DNA from: Lindgomyces ingoldianus
Lineage: Eukaryota; Ascomycota; Dothideomycetes; Pleosporales; Lindgomycetaceae
Assembly: GCF_010093535.1 (NCBI RefSeq)
Contig: NW_022985198.1
Coordinates: 572,100-636,099 of the forward strand
Reading direction: 5' to 3'
Length of the DNA: 64,000 bases
Shown here: piece by piece, positions 31,707 to 43,200 of the stretch
Position numbering within the stretch: position 1 is the stretch's first letter
Layout of the letters: each line of letters begins with the position of its first letter
Notes under the pieces: model-generated
Database searches by the model: none
The model's input: only the letters and a program-made list of their open reading frames with translations
Told to the model about the DNA's origin: nothing
Made by a program: the position numbers and the translations under genes

Positions 31707-33453
31707 TTACTGACTAAATCTAGAGACTATAATGTGTTGTATGGCCGGAAAATGATCGGGCTCATATATCTCAGTAGGCCTTAGGAAGTTGCCACCAGTG
31801 TTTAAGTCAGACTCGGAAGATCTCCTCCTTATGAATAAGTGGGCTGGCACCCCCTTCTAAACTCTACCACCTACCTATAGCTGTGGCTTCTCGTGTCACC
31901 TCCTTTGGCGCGCGAACTCCGTTCCGCTTTCAATGGTCTCGGGTTAATAACACTCCTTACGCCGTGATGTCAGCTTCGACCGCGACCACATTTCTTGGTG
32001 CATCTACGTAGGGCAAGTGCAGAGCCAGTACGCAATGAACAGATCGCAGCGTAATAGTGTCTGACTTGGATGCTGCAGTGAATAGCGGATTCGTCAATGC
32101 ATCTTTGAAGTACCTTGAATTTCCACCTCGAATTATTCTTGCCCTGGCCCTTCGAAGTCGTCGGCCCTACGATTCTTTGTAGGGTCTGTCACAGTGAATG
32201 GACCCGAGGGATAAGGATGACAAAGGCCAAATTAGTGCAGGCCCTTCCCAAACCTCGGTCGTTTATTCCAACGAAATCTAAATTGCCTGCCTGCCGCCTG
32301 CTTCCGCAAGCGATGCTGTGCAATGGGACGCTGATTTTGGATTGGTTGAAGTATTGACCAAAGGGGAAGCGGAGAGAGAAAGGAAGGGGGAAACAATTTC
32401 AAGAGGGGAGAATAGCGGAAGAAAACCCGGGGGCAAAATAGACGGAGGAAGCTAGGAACGTACTAAGAGAATAGAACGAATGAGCGGAAAGCGAAAGGTC
32501 AGGACAGAGGGGGAGAGATCCTCAGAGAGGATGAAAGCCTTACTGAGCCTCCAAGGTTAATGGAGAAATAAAATGGAGTCATGTGACTTATAGAAAATAT
32601 ATTGCGGTATTTATGATGAGTGCGGCTCTGCGATTCCGGTGCGAATTCAGCACTCACAATGGCCTCGCCAAACAGCAGGCGGGAGTTGGCGCACCCCCAC
32701 GGCCCGTGCAGGTTGGCGATCTCCGTCCGGAATCCCATACCCCTCCTTGTCCTCCTATCTATTCCCACCTGGGGTTAGGCAGCAGATATCATCACCCACT
32801 CACTGTGGGCAGCAACGCCTTTATGCGGTGTCGTGCCTCACAGGCCGTATTCGGTTAGACTTTTTAACACCGCAGAGCCTGGTCTGACCCCTCAAAGCGC
32901 TGCAGCCCTGAGGGATTGAGCCTAGCTCATTGCCAAATCCACCGCCCTTCGTTCCTCAGTCTGACGGCGTTTAATTTGTCCACCTCGCAATCTACCATTC
33001 CACTAACACCATGGCAGTTTCAGTCTTGGCAGCGAGTGAAGGTGCATATCGCACCTCAGGTCTTTTCAATGGCTGAAGTACTCTCTGCTAAAATAGAAGT
33101 GGTATCTCAGGGTAACGCGCATGGCCCTGTCGGGTCTAATCTATGGTCCAAATCGCGACCGGGCGTGCGTCTTTCTAATAGTACGTTCGCTCACCATGTG
33201 ACATTGGGCCGACCACCATTTGTGCCGTATGTTCCATAATTTTCAATACTGCCACTGGCCACGGGAGGACCTCAGCATACGAAGAAAAAGGAACCTCCAA
33301 TCCACTCCAATGGGCCCATCGAGAGATGATATGACAGACTACTGCTGGCATCCCATTCAGAAGAACTCGCTTTAGTTACTGCCTATCCTCAGGAATAATC
33401 AGGTTGCTTCTAATCCACCAATTACACTCATACGGCCGTCTCTATAACCAGCC
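31707..33453. other. Intergenic; left part of duplicated segment copy 1
   Basis: Purine-rich sequence at 32350-32530 precedes the start of the duplicated segment (about 32560). The block TTAGGCAGCAGATATCATCA near 32775, ending with CGCCTTTATGC, has counterparts at 37541 and 53815. No protein gene is supported before 33454. Confidence 0.5.
33320..33380 (+). promoter_or_regulatory. Conserved promoter block, copy 1 of the FEL..EW family
   Basis: GACTACTGCTGGCATCCCAT followed by CAGAAGAACTCG aligns with the block after the TATA box of the 38486 gene (AAACTGCTCCTAACATCCCA, then CGAAACGACCTCG). The TATA position itself reads GATATGAC here, so the box is weakened. Confidence 0.5.
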
Positions 33454-34148
33454 ATGGCATCCAGTACCCACTTTAACAGTGCCTCTAGCATGTATGTGCC
33501 CACCCCATATGTAGCAGCTTCAGTCGCTTGTCTAACCGTCTCCTTCTGCTGTTGAACTTCTTAGGCTACTCCTATCTTGCGTATTGGTGGCTTTTCATTT
33601 CGATCTGACGCATACCACTACGTGTACTCTGAAAACTTCTGCATCAAGCCATTAATCCACCTCCTTTAAGAACCATCATACATCTTATCCAGTCCACTGC
33701 CGCTGACTAATGCCAAAGGCAAAGAACCCGGAATCCAACTCCTCTCACTGCCACCGTCTCACTAGTTCCCAAACCCGCAGCGCTTGTTGTATCCTCCAAC
33801 ATGCAAGATAACAGCTTCGAGCCTCCTACCGGGCCTCCACATACAGCCTTGGAGGACTACATTGTAGCCCGTACCTCTCCTAAGGCGCTGCGCACCGAGT
33901 GTCACTCTACCAATGGCATTCAAGAACAACAAGCCCGCATCCCAGCGCCGCAAGTTCTCACAGTGGCCGCACTCACGGCGCATTTCGTGGCAACTGTCAG
34001 CAACCATGCCGCTGAAGCAGCTCGAGTAACTGCGAAGGTCGATTGCATTCAGAACGCTGCCAACGATCTTAGCTTTGAGCTTCCTCGCAAATTTTTTGAG
34101 GTAGAGCAATGGGGGCTTCAGGAATGGATCGGGACTCATAGTCAATGA
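33454..34148 (+). CDS. FEL..EW family small protein, paralogue 1, 155 aa
   Basis: Exon 1 is 33454..33491 (38 nt, MASSTHFNSASS), intron 33492..33718 (227 bp, GTATGT donor, CCGCTGACTAATGCCAAAG end), exon 2 33719..34148. The first-exon length, phase-2 junction and CCAAAG acceptor are identical in the paralogues at 38486 and 54711, which is strong support for the model. Residues 14-92 are Pro/Thr/Ser-rich and variable. The conserved C-terminal domain (about residues 93-155) holds LTVAALTAHF, a helix-like AAEAARVTAKV, then LSFELP and EQWGLQEWIG. No signal peptide, transmembrane segment or known catalytic motif is seen. I recognise no family. The conserved tail of two amphipathic helices with invariant FEL and W-x-L-x-EW suggests a small interaction domain (inference). 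Confidence 0.75.
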
Positions 34149-34809
34149 CTTAAAGTGCTGTAATGAAGCCCTAGATTTGAGAGTACTGGGGGCTGTATAG
34201 AGCTGTTATCACCCTGAACTATGAAAACATTATGTTCCCTTTGTGGTGCATTGTATTCTCCGTGAAAATGTTTCATGATCACCGGTGGCTCTCATGAGGC
34301 AGAAAGTGATCTACGGGGAGACCTTCTAATGTGTACCGTAAGAAGAAGTGAATGTTGGCAGAAGCTCTAATTCTGTGCAGCTTTGCTGGCTCTCGAACAC
34401 GATACTCAGAGCTTTCACTAAACTCAGTCTGATATTACAATGATACAAAACGGGGGTTAAGCAAAGCTGAAGGAGGAAACCTATTTCAGCTCCTTGAATC
34501 TTACATGTACTTTTTCAATTCCTAGTCCTCTATTCTGGCGTTATTCGTGCGTTTATTCCTAGGTAGGCTAGCAATTCCTTCCCTGCACGAATAAATACCG
34601 GAGTCATTCTAGTTCAGACCAAAATACACGTCAAAAATACCCTGCTCTTTCAGAATGCAGCTGCATGGAATTTGGTCCTGAGATCGTGCGTCGTCGCCCA
34701 GTTTGTGGATAAGTGGTCGCCCCCTTTACCAACGAATAGGCAACTTCAATTCTGAGTTTGTCTAGCAAGAGATGAATGGGTAGAAACAAGTGCTCGTGTT
34801 CATGCGATA
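34149..34809. other. Intergenic within duplicated segment copy 1
   Basis: The first 150 bp downstream of the stop align loosely with the 3' flank of the 38486 gene (GAGAGTACTGGGGG / GAGAATAGTGGAGA; ATTATGTTCC / ATTACGTTCC). No gene is seen. Confidence 0.45.
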
Positions 34810-35127
34810 ATGATCGTGTTGTGCCTTCTTACCCCAACTGCTGAGGTCACGATCTGGCTTTGGACTCTTATTTTTGCCCTTACCTGTCCTCTTAATATTC
34901 TAACCAAATCGTACGCTCCACCGCAACACCATGACGCCGTTTTCCGGTTCTCTTTTGTGGGCCCGAAAGCTGAGTTCGAATTCCAGGTAGCTCACATCAG
35001 CTTTTCCCTCTTGTCATCTTCTTACTTTAAGACTATCATCGCATCTAGCCGCAGCGAAGTTGAACGTTCACAAGTCCAGCAACAGGCAAAATTCGTTCGA
35101 TATCTTCCTGCGAGAATTTTACTTTAG
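34810..35127 (+). pseudogene. BTB/POZ-domain gene fragment
   Basis: A 105-codon ATG frame contains FSFVGPKAEFEFQVAHISFS followed by LLSSSYFKTIIASSRSEVE. This matches the BTB core (VGPxxxxFxVH-x2-LL-x3-SxYFK-x-I) except for small insertions at the His region (VAHISFS where VHxxLL is expected). The expected continuation (a Pro-Glu-Asp strand and the rest of the BTB fold) is replaced by unrelated sequence and a stop. The N-terminal 35 residues are hydrophobic and unlike a BTB protein. I read it as a decayed exon of a BTB gene. Confidence 0.5.
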
Positions 35128-37339
35128 CACTAAAGTCGCGCGCAAAGCATCAGTTTGATTGAATTAGCCTCTTTGTCTTCTCTCGAAATTGTTCAGCTTA
35201 CGAGGCATGGTCTCACCATTCCTACAACGAGCGCTCTTAATCTGCCTTCAATTCGGTGTGCATAATGGTCCCAATATTGCGAGTGCATGTTCAAGCCCTG
35301 TGTGTTGAACGTGAAAAATTATGTTGAACTTAGGTGCACCGCTATAAGGAAGTCAGCGTTCGCGCGGCTTCCTTTGGTAGGACCATTTTGGCACTAGATA
35401 GCTGCAATGATTTCAGGTCATAGCGTTTCTGCGCCCGATCCTAGCCCTGGGCTTGCGGTTTGCTGGATGTGCACAGCGAATCCCTGCACCTATTCACCGC
35501 CCATGACAGCCACGATTCGCTTCCCCACCAAGCACCCTTGGCCAGCGAGACGTGATCCCGAATGCCAACGCTTGCAGAACGAGGAGTTGGCAGCGCACCC
35601 CACCACTATCGTGCAGGGGGGTTTTTTTCCCCCACGCCACAGATTGCATGAGGCGAAACACGATCCCGGTCATGGTGGAGACAGGAGACGAAATTGTGGG
35701 TCTGGAGAGCTGTGCAGGCCCGTTTTTGATCGATGAGAATTTTGATAGGTCTAGGCGGTCCGTTTTCATGGTTAGGCGGATTCGGCCTGTCACGGAACCT
35801 CATCACAGCAGTTTGACCACCACAAGCAGAACCTAGCGGCCAATAGGAGCGTGCGGATTTTACGTCTTCCTGGCTTGTTGACCACATGGCTGGATTGGTG
35901 CTATTGTACGGATCCGTTGGTCTTCTTCTCCGCCCGACACCCACCGAGTTCCTATTCCAGCAGTGGCATTTCGGCAACGTTCAGAAGTTTCCAACAAAAC
36001 CCAGTAATTCGCTAGGCGGGTTTGCGGTCGAATTTACACGAATGCAGACGCGCAAGCTTACATCGTCCTCCTTATGACGCCTTCTCGATCATGATCCCAC
36101 CAACTACTTGTGTGGGTTCCACTTCGCATAGCTTATCATGCTATTAAAGTACGTTTCCGAGCCTAACCAGGTCATTGGTGCCCAAGGGAGCCAAACCATT
36201 ACTTCACCTCGTACGTTCTCTTTTGCTTCTTCCATCAAGGAAGGGTAGGGACCATTTGGCTGTACAACAAGTACTTGAAGAAAGCAGATTTTGTGGAAAA
36301 ATTTACCAGAAGTTTCAATAAAATAGCCTCTCCTGAGTCACAGAGAAATCGGGATGAGCGTACGGGTCGCTTTGACAGAATGACACTGATAAAACTTGAT
36401 GTCCAATTAAACGTCAGAAGAAGTGTGTCCTTGTCTACAAAGTGGGTCTCGCCAACAGCTGTGCCAGCATTAATGGCTTTCATTTTCACAGGAGCGTTCC
36501 CTTCGTGAGATTAGTTGAAGTTCTGGTTACCCAGGAGCGAACTCCGTAGATGGATTTTACTTCAACCATACACCAAAGAGGAGTAGTCAGGGTGTCGCCG
36601 TGAACGGGTATTGATGTTGTACTTGAGTTAATTTTAAAGATTGGCTCGTGGTATTTCGTCAAACATTCCGGAAAAGTTGGCGTTTGACTGGAACGAGGGT
36701 TCGCGTGGACGAGCAGGGATCGCCGGATCTAAAATTAGTGCGGGGTCTTCCCGCGGAGGTTTGTGCTTATTCGAACGACAGCCACGGCGCCGTGGAGACC
36801 AAGAATCACCGGAAGCCGGATGGCGAACGAGAAGATGAGAAAATTGAAGAGAAGGGATAAAGATAGCGATGAAATAAGACGGGGGTAGAGCCTAAGAAAT
36901 AAAGTCGGACTCGAACGAGAGAACAGCACAAGCGATCTAAGAAAAGTAGCGGCGGCAACGACAACACAATGAAAGCACTAGCGATTTATAAGGGAACGAT
37001 GAATGGGGAAATGGAGTCACGAGACAGCCTGGCTTGCTCGCGAAGCAGAGAACCTTTATGTCTTTTTAAAAGGCAGGGTTAAGTTTATCCGACAAGCCCT
37101 GTCGCAAGGTTGCTGTCGTAAGAGGACAACGAAATGTTGAACCTGATGGTTAGAAATACTCCAGCATCGAGCTGCTTGGCTTCCCTCAGACCATTCTCGC
37201 TCGGGCCACTCGGGGGCTGCAAGTGAGCTGTCATCGTGGAATTACAGTCATGCATGAGGCAAATTCCAACGCGTAGCAGAGCATCACTTCGTCGGTGGTG
37301 TTAAGTCAGCGTGTGCAGACGGCTTCCCCTTTGAAACGC
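35128..37339. other. Intergenic; end of duplicated segment copy 1, then spacer
   Basis: The repeated ATTGTGGGTCTGGAG block lies at 35693. Open frames at 35407-35977 run through this repeat on both strands and are not conserved with the second copy, so they are not genes. A purine-rich stretch occupies about 36800-36990. Confidence 0.45.
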
Positions 37340-37743
37340 CATTATTTGCGCTACTTTTTATCAGGGCACATGGCCGCATACCACCTACTTCAAGATATCT
37401 CGATTACGCTGCCGCTCTGCCCCAGCGGGCCTGTCCTCACCCGTTGCGCGATGCACTTATATGCACGTTCATCAGTGGCTTCGCAAGATCGCTCGCAGCC
37501 CCCACCTGCACTGACCCCTCTCCCCCTGGCTATTCCGCCTGATCTTAGGCAGCAGAATATCAGCCTCCCACGGGTCAGTATCGACGCCTTTCATGCTGCC
37601 ACCCACTGCGAGAGCCGCATGTCGTGATCCGCCATGGGTGCCATTTTGCCTCTCGGATGAGACCTGTACTCCACAAATTTGTGCTCGCAATTTCCGTTGC
37701 TGCCAGACTGCATGTCGAAAGCGCAGGCTTCGTGCATCGTTTG

Positions 37744-37763
37744 AAAAAAAAAAAAAAAAAAAA
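37744..37763 (+). repeat. Poly-A tract, about 19 bp
   Basis: A run of about 19 A residues in otherwise mixed sequence; possibly the tail of an old retroposed sequence, but no source was recognised. Confidence 0.8.
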
Positions 37764-38344
37764 TTATTGTTCGCATTTCTTCCGAGCGGACCATGCTGCT
37801 ACCTGGTCCTAATTGCGGGAATTGGCCACGAATAGCGTTGCGTGCCCTCTCCCGTTGCTGTACTACCTAGCGGATGCAAGCTGTCTAGAGAGTATTCGAG
37901 CGTCTTGTTCTATGAACCGCCTTGGTGCAATTAAAGTCAACGAAGTACTAGTGCGACGGAATGGGCGTTCTTGAGAGCACGAGCCTTTCGTTTCATAGCC
38001 CACCCTCGTTGTTCATTGTTAACCGAGACCTCTCGATAGTCACGGTTGATTACATGGATTGCGATCAAGATAGCCGTTGCTCTACCGCTTAGGTGGCGTC
38101 TCGGCACCTTTCCTGAGTGGCTAGCAACGCTCTACCCAGTCCGATACATGGTGCAGCATGGAGAGCCGACATGCACCTATCCACTTCCACAGCCAGCTAT
38201 GATGTACGCGATTGGAGGAACGCCTTGTACGCCTTGATCGTGCTAGGATTATCTAGTGTTGCTCGGACAGACTCAGCACGCAAAAGGAAATCTGTAAATC
38301 CCCTCCTGCCCACCCCTCTTCTACCGCGGGTCCATTGCCGAGGA

Positions 38345-38385
38345 CATATAAACTGCTCCTAACATCCCATCGAAACGACCTCGTT
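38345..38385 (+). promoter_or_regulatory. TATA box and conserved promoter block, copy 2 of the FEL..EW family
   Basis: GACATATAAACTGCTCCTAA then CATCCCATCGAAACG starts about 140 bp before the ATG at 38486. The 54711 gene has GACATATAAAGACTGCCCTA then AAGCCCATAGG at the equivalent position. Conservation of a non-coding block between diverged paralogues supports a functional promoter. Confidence 0.65.
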
Positions 38386-38485
38386 CTAATTGCTACTATT
38401 TCTCAGCAACACTTCATTTGCTTTACATTCATAAACAATATCACTCCAACAGTCCCTCACACTCCAACAGTCCCTCAAATCAGTC

Positions 38486-39264
38486 ATGGCGTCCAGGGCC
38501 TACTGTGGCAATGATTCCTGCGAGTACGTACCCATCTCGTCTCTTGATCCGCCGGTTGCTTAACCAGAGTTCTACCTTGGCGTGTATCGTCCTGTGTAGC
38601 CCCTGTCTTGACCACTGCTGACTTTCCATTTCATATACCGTCAATACTTCCGTATCTACCAACCCCTCTATCGTGGTTTCGGGTTTGGGTATCAAGTTAT
38701 ACCAAGTCTTCTTTCTCAACAGTTTTTTTCCTAATAGAATGGTGTTCACTTAACTTCACCCGTACGGTCGAAAGAAATTGGTAGAAAGAAATGTATTACA
38801 TCTTTCTGCAATTCGCTGTTGCTAACAATTTCCAAAGGCATAAACTTAAGACACTCACTTCCCCCACTACCACCGAGCCTTTAATTCACAACATTTCGGG
38901 GCTTGTCGCAACTCTCAACCAGCCAGGCAACGATGGGCCTCCCACTGAACTTCCAAATGCAGCCTTCAAGGATCCCCCTACAGCATCTACCACTCCTTCG
39001 AACCTAAACATCGAGGGTCACTCTTCTGATAGCTCTCCACAACAATCAATCCGTACACCCACCCCGCAATGCCTCACTGCGACTGCTCTTGCGGCGCACG
39101 CGGCGTTGGCCGCCACTAGCCATGCCACTGAAGTAGCTCAGGCAGTTGCTAGGGTTAATCGTCTTCAGAAAGCTGCTAGTGAGCTTGGCTTTGAGCTTTC
39201 TCTAGAATGTTTTGAGGCCGATCAGTGGGCGCTTCATGAATGGGTCGAGGCTCATACTCGTTGA
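38486..39264 (+). CDS. FEL..EW family small protein, paralogue 2, 154 aa
   Basis: Exon 1 is 38486..38523 (MASRAYCGNDSC plus two bases), intron 38524..38837 (314 bp, GTACGT donor, GTTGCTAACAATTTCCAAAG end), exon 2 38838..39264. The phase-2 junction gives E-HKLKTLTSPTTTEP, aligning with paralogue 3 (E-HKANTLVSLTTTQP) and paralogue 1. The conserved C-terminal domain (about residues 92-154) reads LTATALAAHAALAA, then ARVNRLQKAASELGFEL and DQWALHEWVEAHTR. The intron is long for a fungus but holds a conserved TTTTCTAATAGA-type segment also present in paralogue 3, so a further small exon or intronic element is possible. No family or localisation signal is recognised. Confidence 0.78.
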
Positions 39265-41183
39265 AGTGAGACACCGAAACAGACTGGCGGAAGTGAGAAT
39301 AGTGGAGATCTGGTTAGGACTAACCTATTACGTTCCATGAATAATGGACATATCGTGTGTCCCGTTCGTGTACATTTATGGCTTATATGAAAAAGGTTAG
39401 TGCCCGCGAATGGAATGGATCTCGTAAGTCTGTAGAGAATTAGAAAGATATATTTAAGCAAGTACTCATTGCGATTACGATCCTATTCGGTGATTTTAGC
39501 TCAAGTGTTAAGCGTAGATAAGATACATAGGCTGATATTATTTGTCGCTCGTCAAGCCCTAGCGGGGTGAGGACTGACTTTCCGCATCAGCTCGGCTTTG
39601 ATACACGATGCTTCGTTCTATTAACTTTTCTCATAGACCATGACCCTATTGTTCAATCTACGTCGTCTTCAAGCAGTATTTAGTAGACGTCAAATCAGAT
39701 GGCGACGCTGCTCTGTGTATCGTCTTCGACAAGAATGCCTCTTACATATGCACTACAACTACAGCTACCTCTCCTCTACTTGCTTGTGCGTCCTTTTAAC
39801 TGCGGCTTATGATCAGGATGCGGCTCTCTCTTTCGTCTAGTCGCATAAAAAAATGTTGCACTGGGAAGAGCTCGTTCTCAACATACCGCGATTTTTCGCA
39901 TAGCTGATCTTCTTTGCGTTAGCGGGGACTACCTTAGCGTTATGATGCGCGATCGCTAATTTAAAGTAGCGACGGACTCTTCAGGTCTGTGTCCCCAAGA
40001 TCCTCCCGTAATTGGTGGGCGCCTTGGCTTGAACACATCAATACCTGCACTGCCACAACGAGTCAAGCACCCTCAGCCCCTTGACGGAAGGGAGGCGGAG
40101 GGCAGGGCGGCCGGATGCTCCGGGTTTGTCGCCAGTTTGTCCTTTCTTCAAGGGTCACAGCGCCCGAGCCCTGCCACGTGTTCAGCAAATCCCGAAGGCT
40201 TTTCACCGCCTCGCAGGACCTGTGATTGGTTGCTTGCTCAGGATATTTTGGATCTGGCAACTGTCCCCCCTGCAGCTAATCAAGCCGCATTTTCTTCCCT
40301 TGCAATTTGTTGCATGAGCTGAAAGAAGAGGTTAGAATTGTGGGTCTGGAGGATAGCAATCCCCATTATCGATCGACTGGGATCTTGACCGGTCTCTGAC
40401 TCTCTTTCGGGTGGCCCATGGTTCGGCCAATCCGGCTCGTCAACGAACTCGATGTGCGAATCTAAGTCCGTCGAATAGGGACGCAGACTCCTGTTGAAAT
40501 CACAGGTATACCCAGTGGAGTGAGGTAGTATTAGTTGAAAATGTTTACACCAACTGATGTAGGAGCTACTGCGTAGTGTAAGGTACACAGCTGGAGCTGT
40601 GCTCCTTATGCAATACAACAACTTTTCCACTCACCTTTTATCAACTCTGCCAGCCAATGCGGACGTGCGAGTTCTTACCCTTGAACTTAAGGGATCCCAT
40701 GACTGAAGCGGCAAAAGGTGGCCTTCTTCTCTGCCGATGCAAAATATCAGCTTGGAGTTGACTTTTTTGGACCATGCTGTGATGTGTGGGGGGCTTGCAG
40801 ATGGGAATGCTTCCTAACCCGCACGCGCCAAAAAAAAGTAGTCAGTACAAAGATCACAACTGATCTTTCATGCTGGAATCAGTGGCGCTGCATGTCGGCG
40901 TGCGATCTTCACACGGAAATGCGAGTTCCCCTCACTCAAATGTCAATTTGTGGGGCGATCTTCGCAGTGGGATTGGCTGCATTGCTTCGTGACAGCATCG
41001 CTTCTGGCTGCGTGGCGGCGAAGAGCGCTGGACAGCTCCGAGAAAGCAACGAATCAGAACTAAGTCGGATCGCCTTTTCGTGTCCACTTCATGGTGGCGC
41101 TCATCAAAGAGTCAGACTTGCGGCTTGGAAAGCTGGACTCTGGCTTTTTTCATGCGTTCTGCTGTTGCCGTTGCCGTTCCGTC

Positions 41184-41253
41184 GCTGTTGGTGTTGCTGT
41201 CGCTGTTGGTGTTGCTGTCGCTGTTGGAGTTGCTGTCGCTGTTGGTGTCTCGC
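41184..41253 (+). repeat. 18-bp minisatellite, about 3.5-4 units
   Basis: Units of gctgttggtgttgctgtc at 41184, 41202 and 41220 (one change) and a degenerate fourth unit, followed by CTCGCT and TACTAC microsatellite sequence to about 41321. Confidence 0.85.
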
Positions 41254-41839
41254 TGTCGCTATCGCTATCACTATTGGTATCTCGCTCTCGCTGTCGCTAT
41301 TACTACTACTACTACTACTGCAAAGTGAAGTTACATTAACGTCAAAGTATTGTACAAGGAAGGCACGTGACTACATGACCACATTCATCACGTGAATGCA
41401 TTAAAAAGCTGCTAATATGCAATGTATACTTATAAAATAAATATGCCGTTATTATTACTATTTTAATAAAAGTGCTGCTAATAGTATTCCTTGTTTTCTA
41501 TTCCTACAGACGCTTTTTCCCATCTTAGAATTCTTCCTGACAATCTGATATTGTCCGTACGCAGCAGCAGCGTTACAGTCTAGATACTAGTTATTGCGCA
41601 CGAGAAGGATCACGTAACTATGTCACATGATGCTCGTGCGCGAACCTCCGTGCGAGAACATGTAGATATTCCCCCTTTCCTCCGTGCGGAAGAAAAGGCA
41701 GAGAGCAATGACCAGAAACCTGTTGCCCCCACCCTACCCTACTTCGTACGCTGTGCACACCGTACACTACTCTTACTCTTACTACTTAAGTGCTCATACC
41801 ATAAGCAGCTAGCTAAAAGAGCCCATTCAACAGATATAG

Positions 41840-41863
41840 TAATACCTAAACGAGCAGGTATTA
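41840..41863. repeat. 8-bp stem, 8-nt loop hairpin at the left edge of the Helitron block
   Basis: TAATACCT-AAACGAGC-AGGTATTA. Helitrons end with a short hairpin close to a 3' CTRR, and the Rep/helicase of this block runs on the minus strand, so the 3' end is expected here on the left. No CTRR followed by T was found at the right distance, so this remains a candidate only. Confidence 0.3.
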
Positions 41864-42539
41864 GCCTTCCTTTTCAGAAGCTTGGATGACATAATCAGGC
41901 GTCTCGCTTAGCGCACAGGCCAGCATCTAATATATGTCTACTAATTGCCTCTCTTACTCCTTTACTTAACTATAAAACTTTAACAAAGGGCTCTATGTTA
42001 ATAATAAGTAAGAGTAAGTATATATAGCTAGTCTAATGCTAGCAGATAATAAAATACAACTAACATTAGACAGCAAATAGGCCTAACGCTCTCTGCCTAA
42101 GCCTTAGCAATCTTAATAGTAAGGAAACTAAAAAAGCTAAGTCTAGTAAAGTAACTACTAACTTCTAATAATAATCTAGCTATATACTGTAGGATTGTCC
42201 TAGATGCTAATGTTTTTAAGCGCTCTAATCTATGCGCACTAGGTTTACTAGTAAGAAACCTTTAAAACTAGTAACCTTAATAGCTAATTTTAATAAAATA
42301 AACATAGATAATGTCTATAATAACTAGGTAGTAAATAATAATAACTATTTAAGTAATAGTTACTTATTATAGTTTAGTCTAGGTAATAAAGAACTATAAA
42401 ATAATAATAATAATATAAATAAAGAAAATACTACTAAAGGTAATAGTAATAATAAAGCTAGCAATAGTAAAAGTAGAAATATTAAAGAAGGTAGTAATAA
42501 TAACAACAGCAAAGCGCAGGAGAACTACTAAAATTAGCT

Positions 42540-43200
42540 AGATACTAGCATAAACTAAGAATTAGAGTATGCTCTTGCATTCTAAAAGCTGCATTAATTA
42601 GCTAGAGAAAACCTAATATAAAGACAGAATCTAATAGGTTTCTTCCTGCCTAAATTTAGATAGCAGTTACTAGAAGATTTTACATAACACTAAACCTCTA
42701 CTAAATCTAGCTACACCTTGCCTACTTAAACTAATCCTCTCTATAAATCTAAGAATACAGCCTTATCTAAATATAATCTGTCTAAAAAACAGAGAATTAT
42801 TATAGTTAATAGTAAAAAGGTTATTTAGAATAACTACTAGACTAACCTAGTAGCAAATAGTTAGATTGTTTAGAATAAGAAGATATTTTCTAATGCATTC
42901 TATAAATTACACTAGTTTCTATAAAATTAGCTAGTATACCTTTAACTGTAGGTAGATAAGCATAGTAATAGTATTACTATGTCTCTAAACATAGATAAAT
43001 TACAGAGCGCTAAGGCTATCTAGGCGTTTATAGTAAGGGCTAAGCAGATTTCTTATAAATAATGTGTAGCATCTAGTAAAAAATTTCTAATATGCGTTAC
43101 TATTTAAGGCTTTCTTAAAAGTTTGTGCGCATGCTACTATTATAAAAGTAAAGGGGCTAAGTGTTTGTTTTATAACTGTAAGTGTTAGATACACAGCTAA
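42540..43200 (+). pseudogene. RIP-mutated gene inside the Helitron block, possible DUF3716-like Cys motif
   Basis: Reading TAG as former CAG/TGG codons, the plus strand gives a long coding-like stretch. Near 43060-43180 it has closely spaced cysteines and SKGAKCLFYNC, resembling the C..CV..CA.C..G..C.F pattern of DUF3716, a domain of unknown function common in fungi. The match is weak because key positions may be altered. No open frame remains. Confidence 0.3.

Larger units (their letters stand above)
32560..36070 (+). repeat. Duplicated segment, copy 1 (about 3.5 kb)
   Basis: Shares landmarks in the same order with 37340-40690. These are a TTAGGCAGCAGA block (32775 / 37541), a promoter block CAT-CCCAT (about 33340 / 38360), a two-exon gene (33454 / 38486), an ATTGTGGGTCTGGAG block (35693 / 40338) with GATCGAT and GGTCT downstream, and AATGC[AG]GACG[CT]GC (36043 / 40658). 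Spacing drifts between the landmarks (offsets 4.6-5.0 kb), so indels are many and the duplication is old. Confidence 0.65.
37340..40690 (+). repeat. Duplicated segment, copy 2 (about 3.4 kb)
   Basis: Counterpart of 32560-36070, with the same order of landmarks: TTAGGCAGCAGAATATCAGC at 37541, the TATA/CCCAT promoter block at 38345, the gene at 38486, ATTGTGGGTCTGGAG at 40338 and AATGCGGACGTGCG at 40658. Same orientation, so this is a diverged tandem duplication. Confidence 0.65.
39265..41889. other. Intergenic; end of duplicated segment copy 2, minisatellite, Helitron flank
   Basis: Contains the repeated block at 40338, an 18-bp minisatellite at 41184 and an AT-rich patch at 41395-41500. The long frame at 40718-41395 passes through the minisatellite and has no ATG near its start; it is treated as chance. 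Confidence 0.45.

Noticed and set aside
35407..35977. Overlapping frames of 94-123 codons on both strands
   Set aside because: They lie in the duplicated non-coding block; the second copy at 40.1-40.5 kb does not keep any of these frames.
38060..38110. tRNA-like segment (reverse complement has TAAGCGGTAGAGCAAC, like a D arm)
   Set aside because: No matching T arm, acceptor stem or plausible anticodon arm at the right spacing.
40718..41395. 225-codon plus-strand frame
   Set aside because: No ATG near its start, passes through a minisatellite that yields Cys/Leu runs, and has no conserved counterpart; chance frame.
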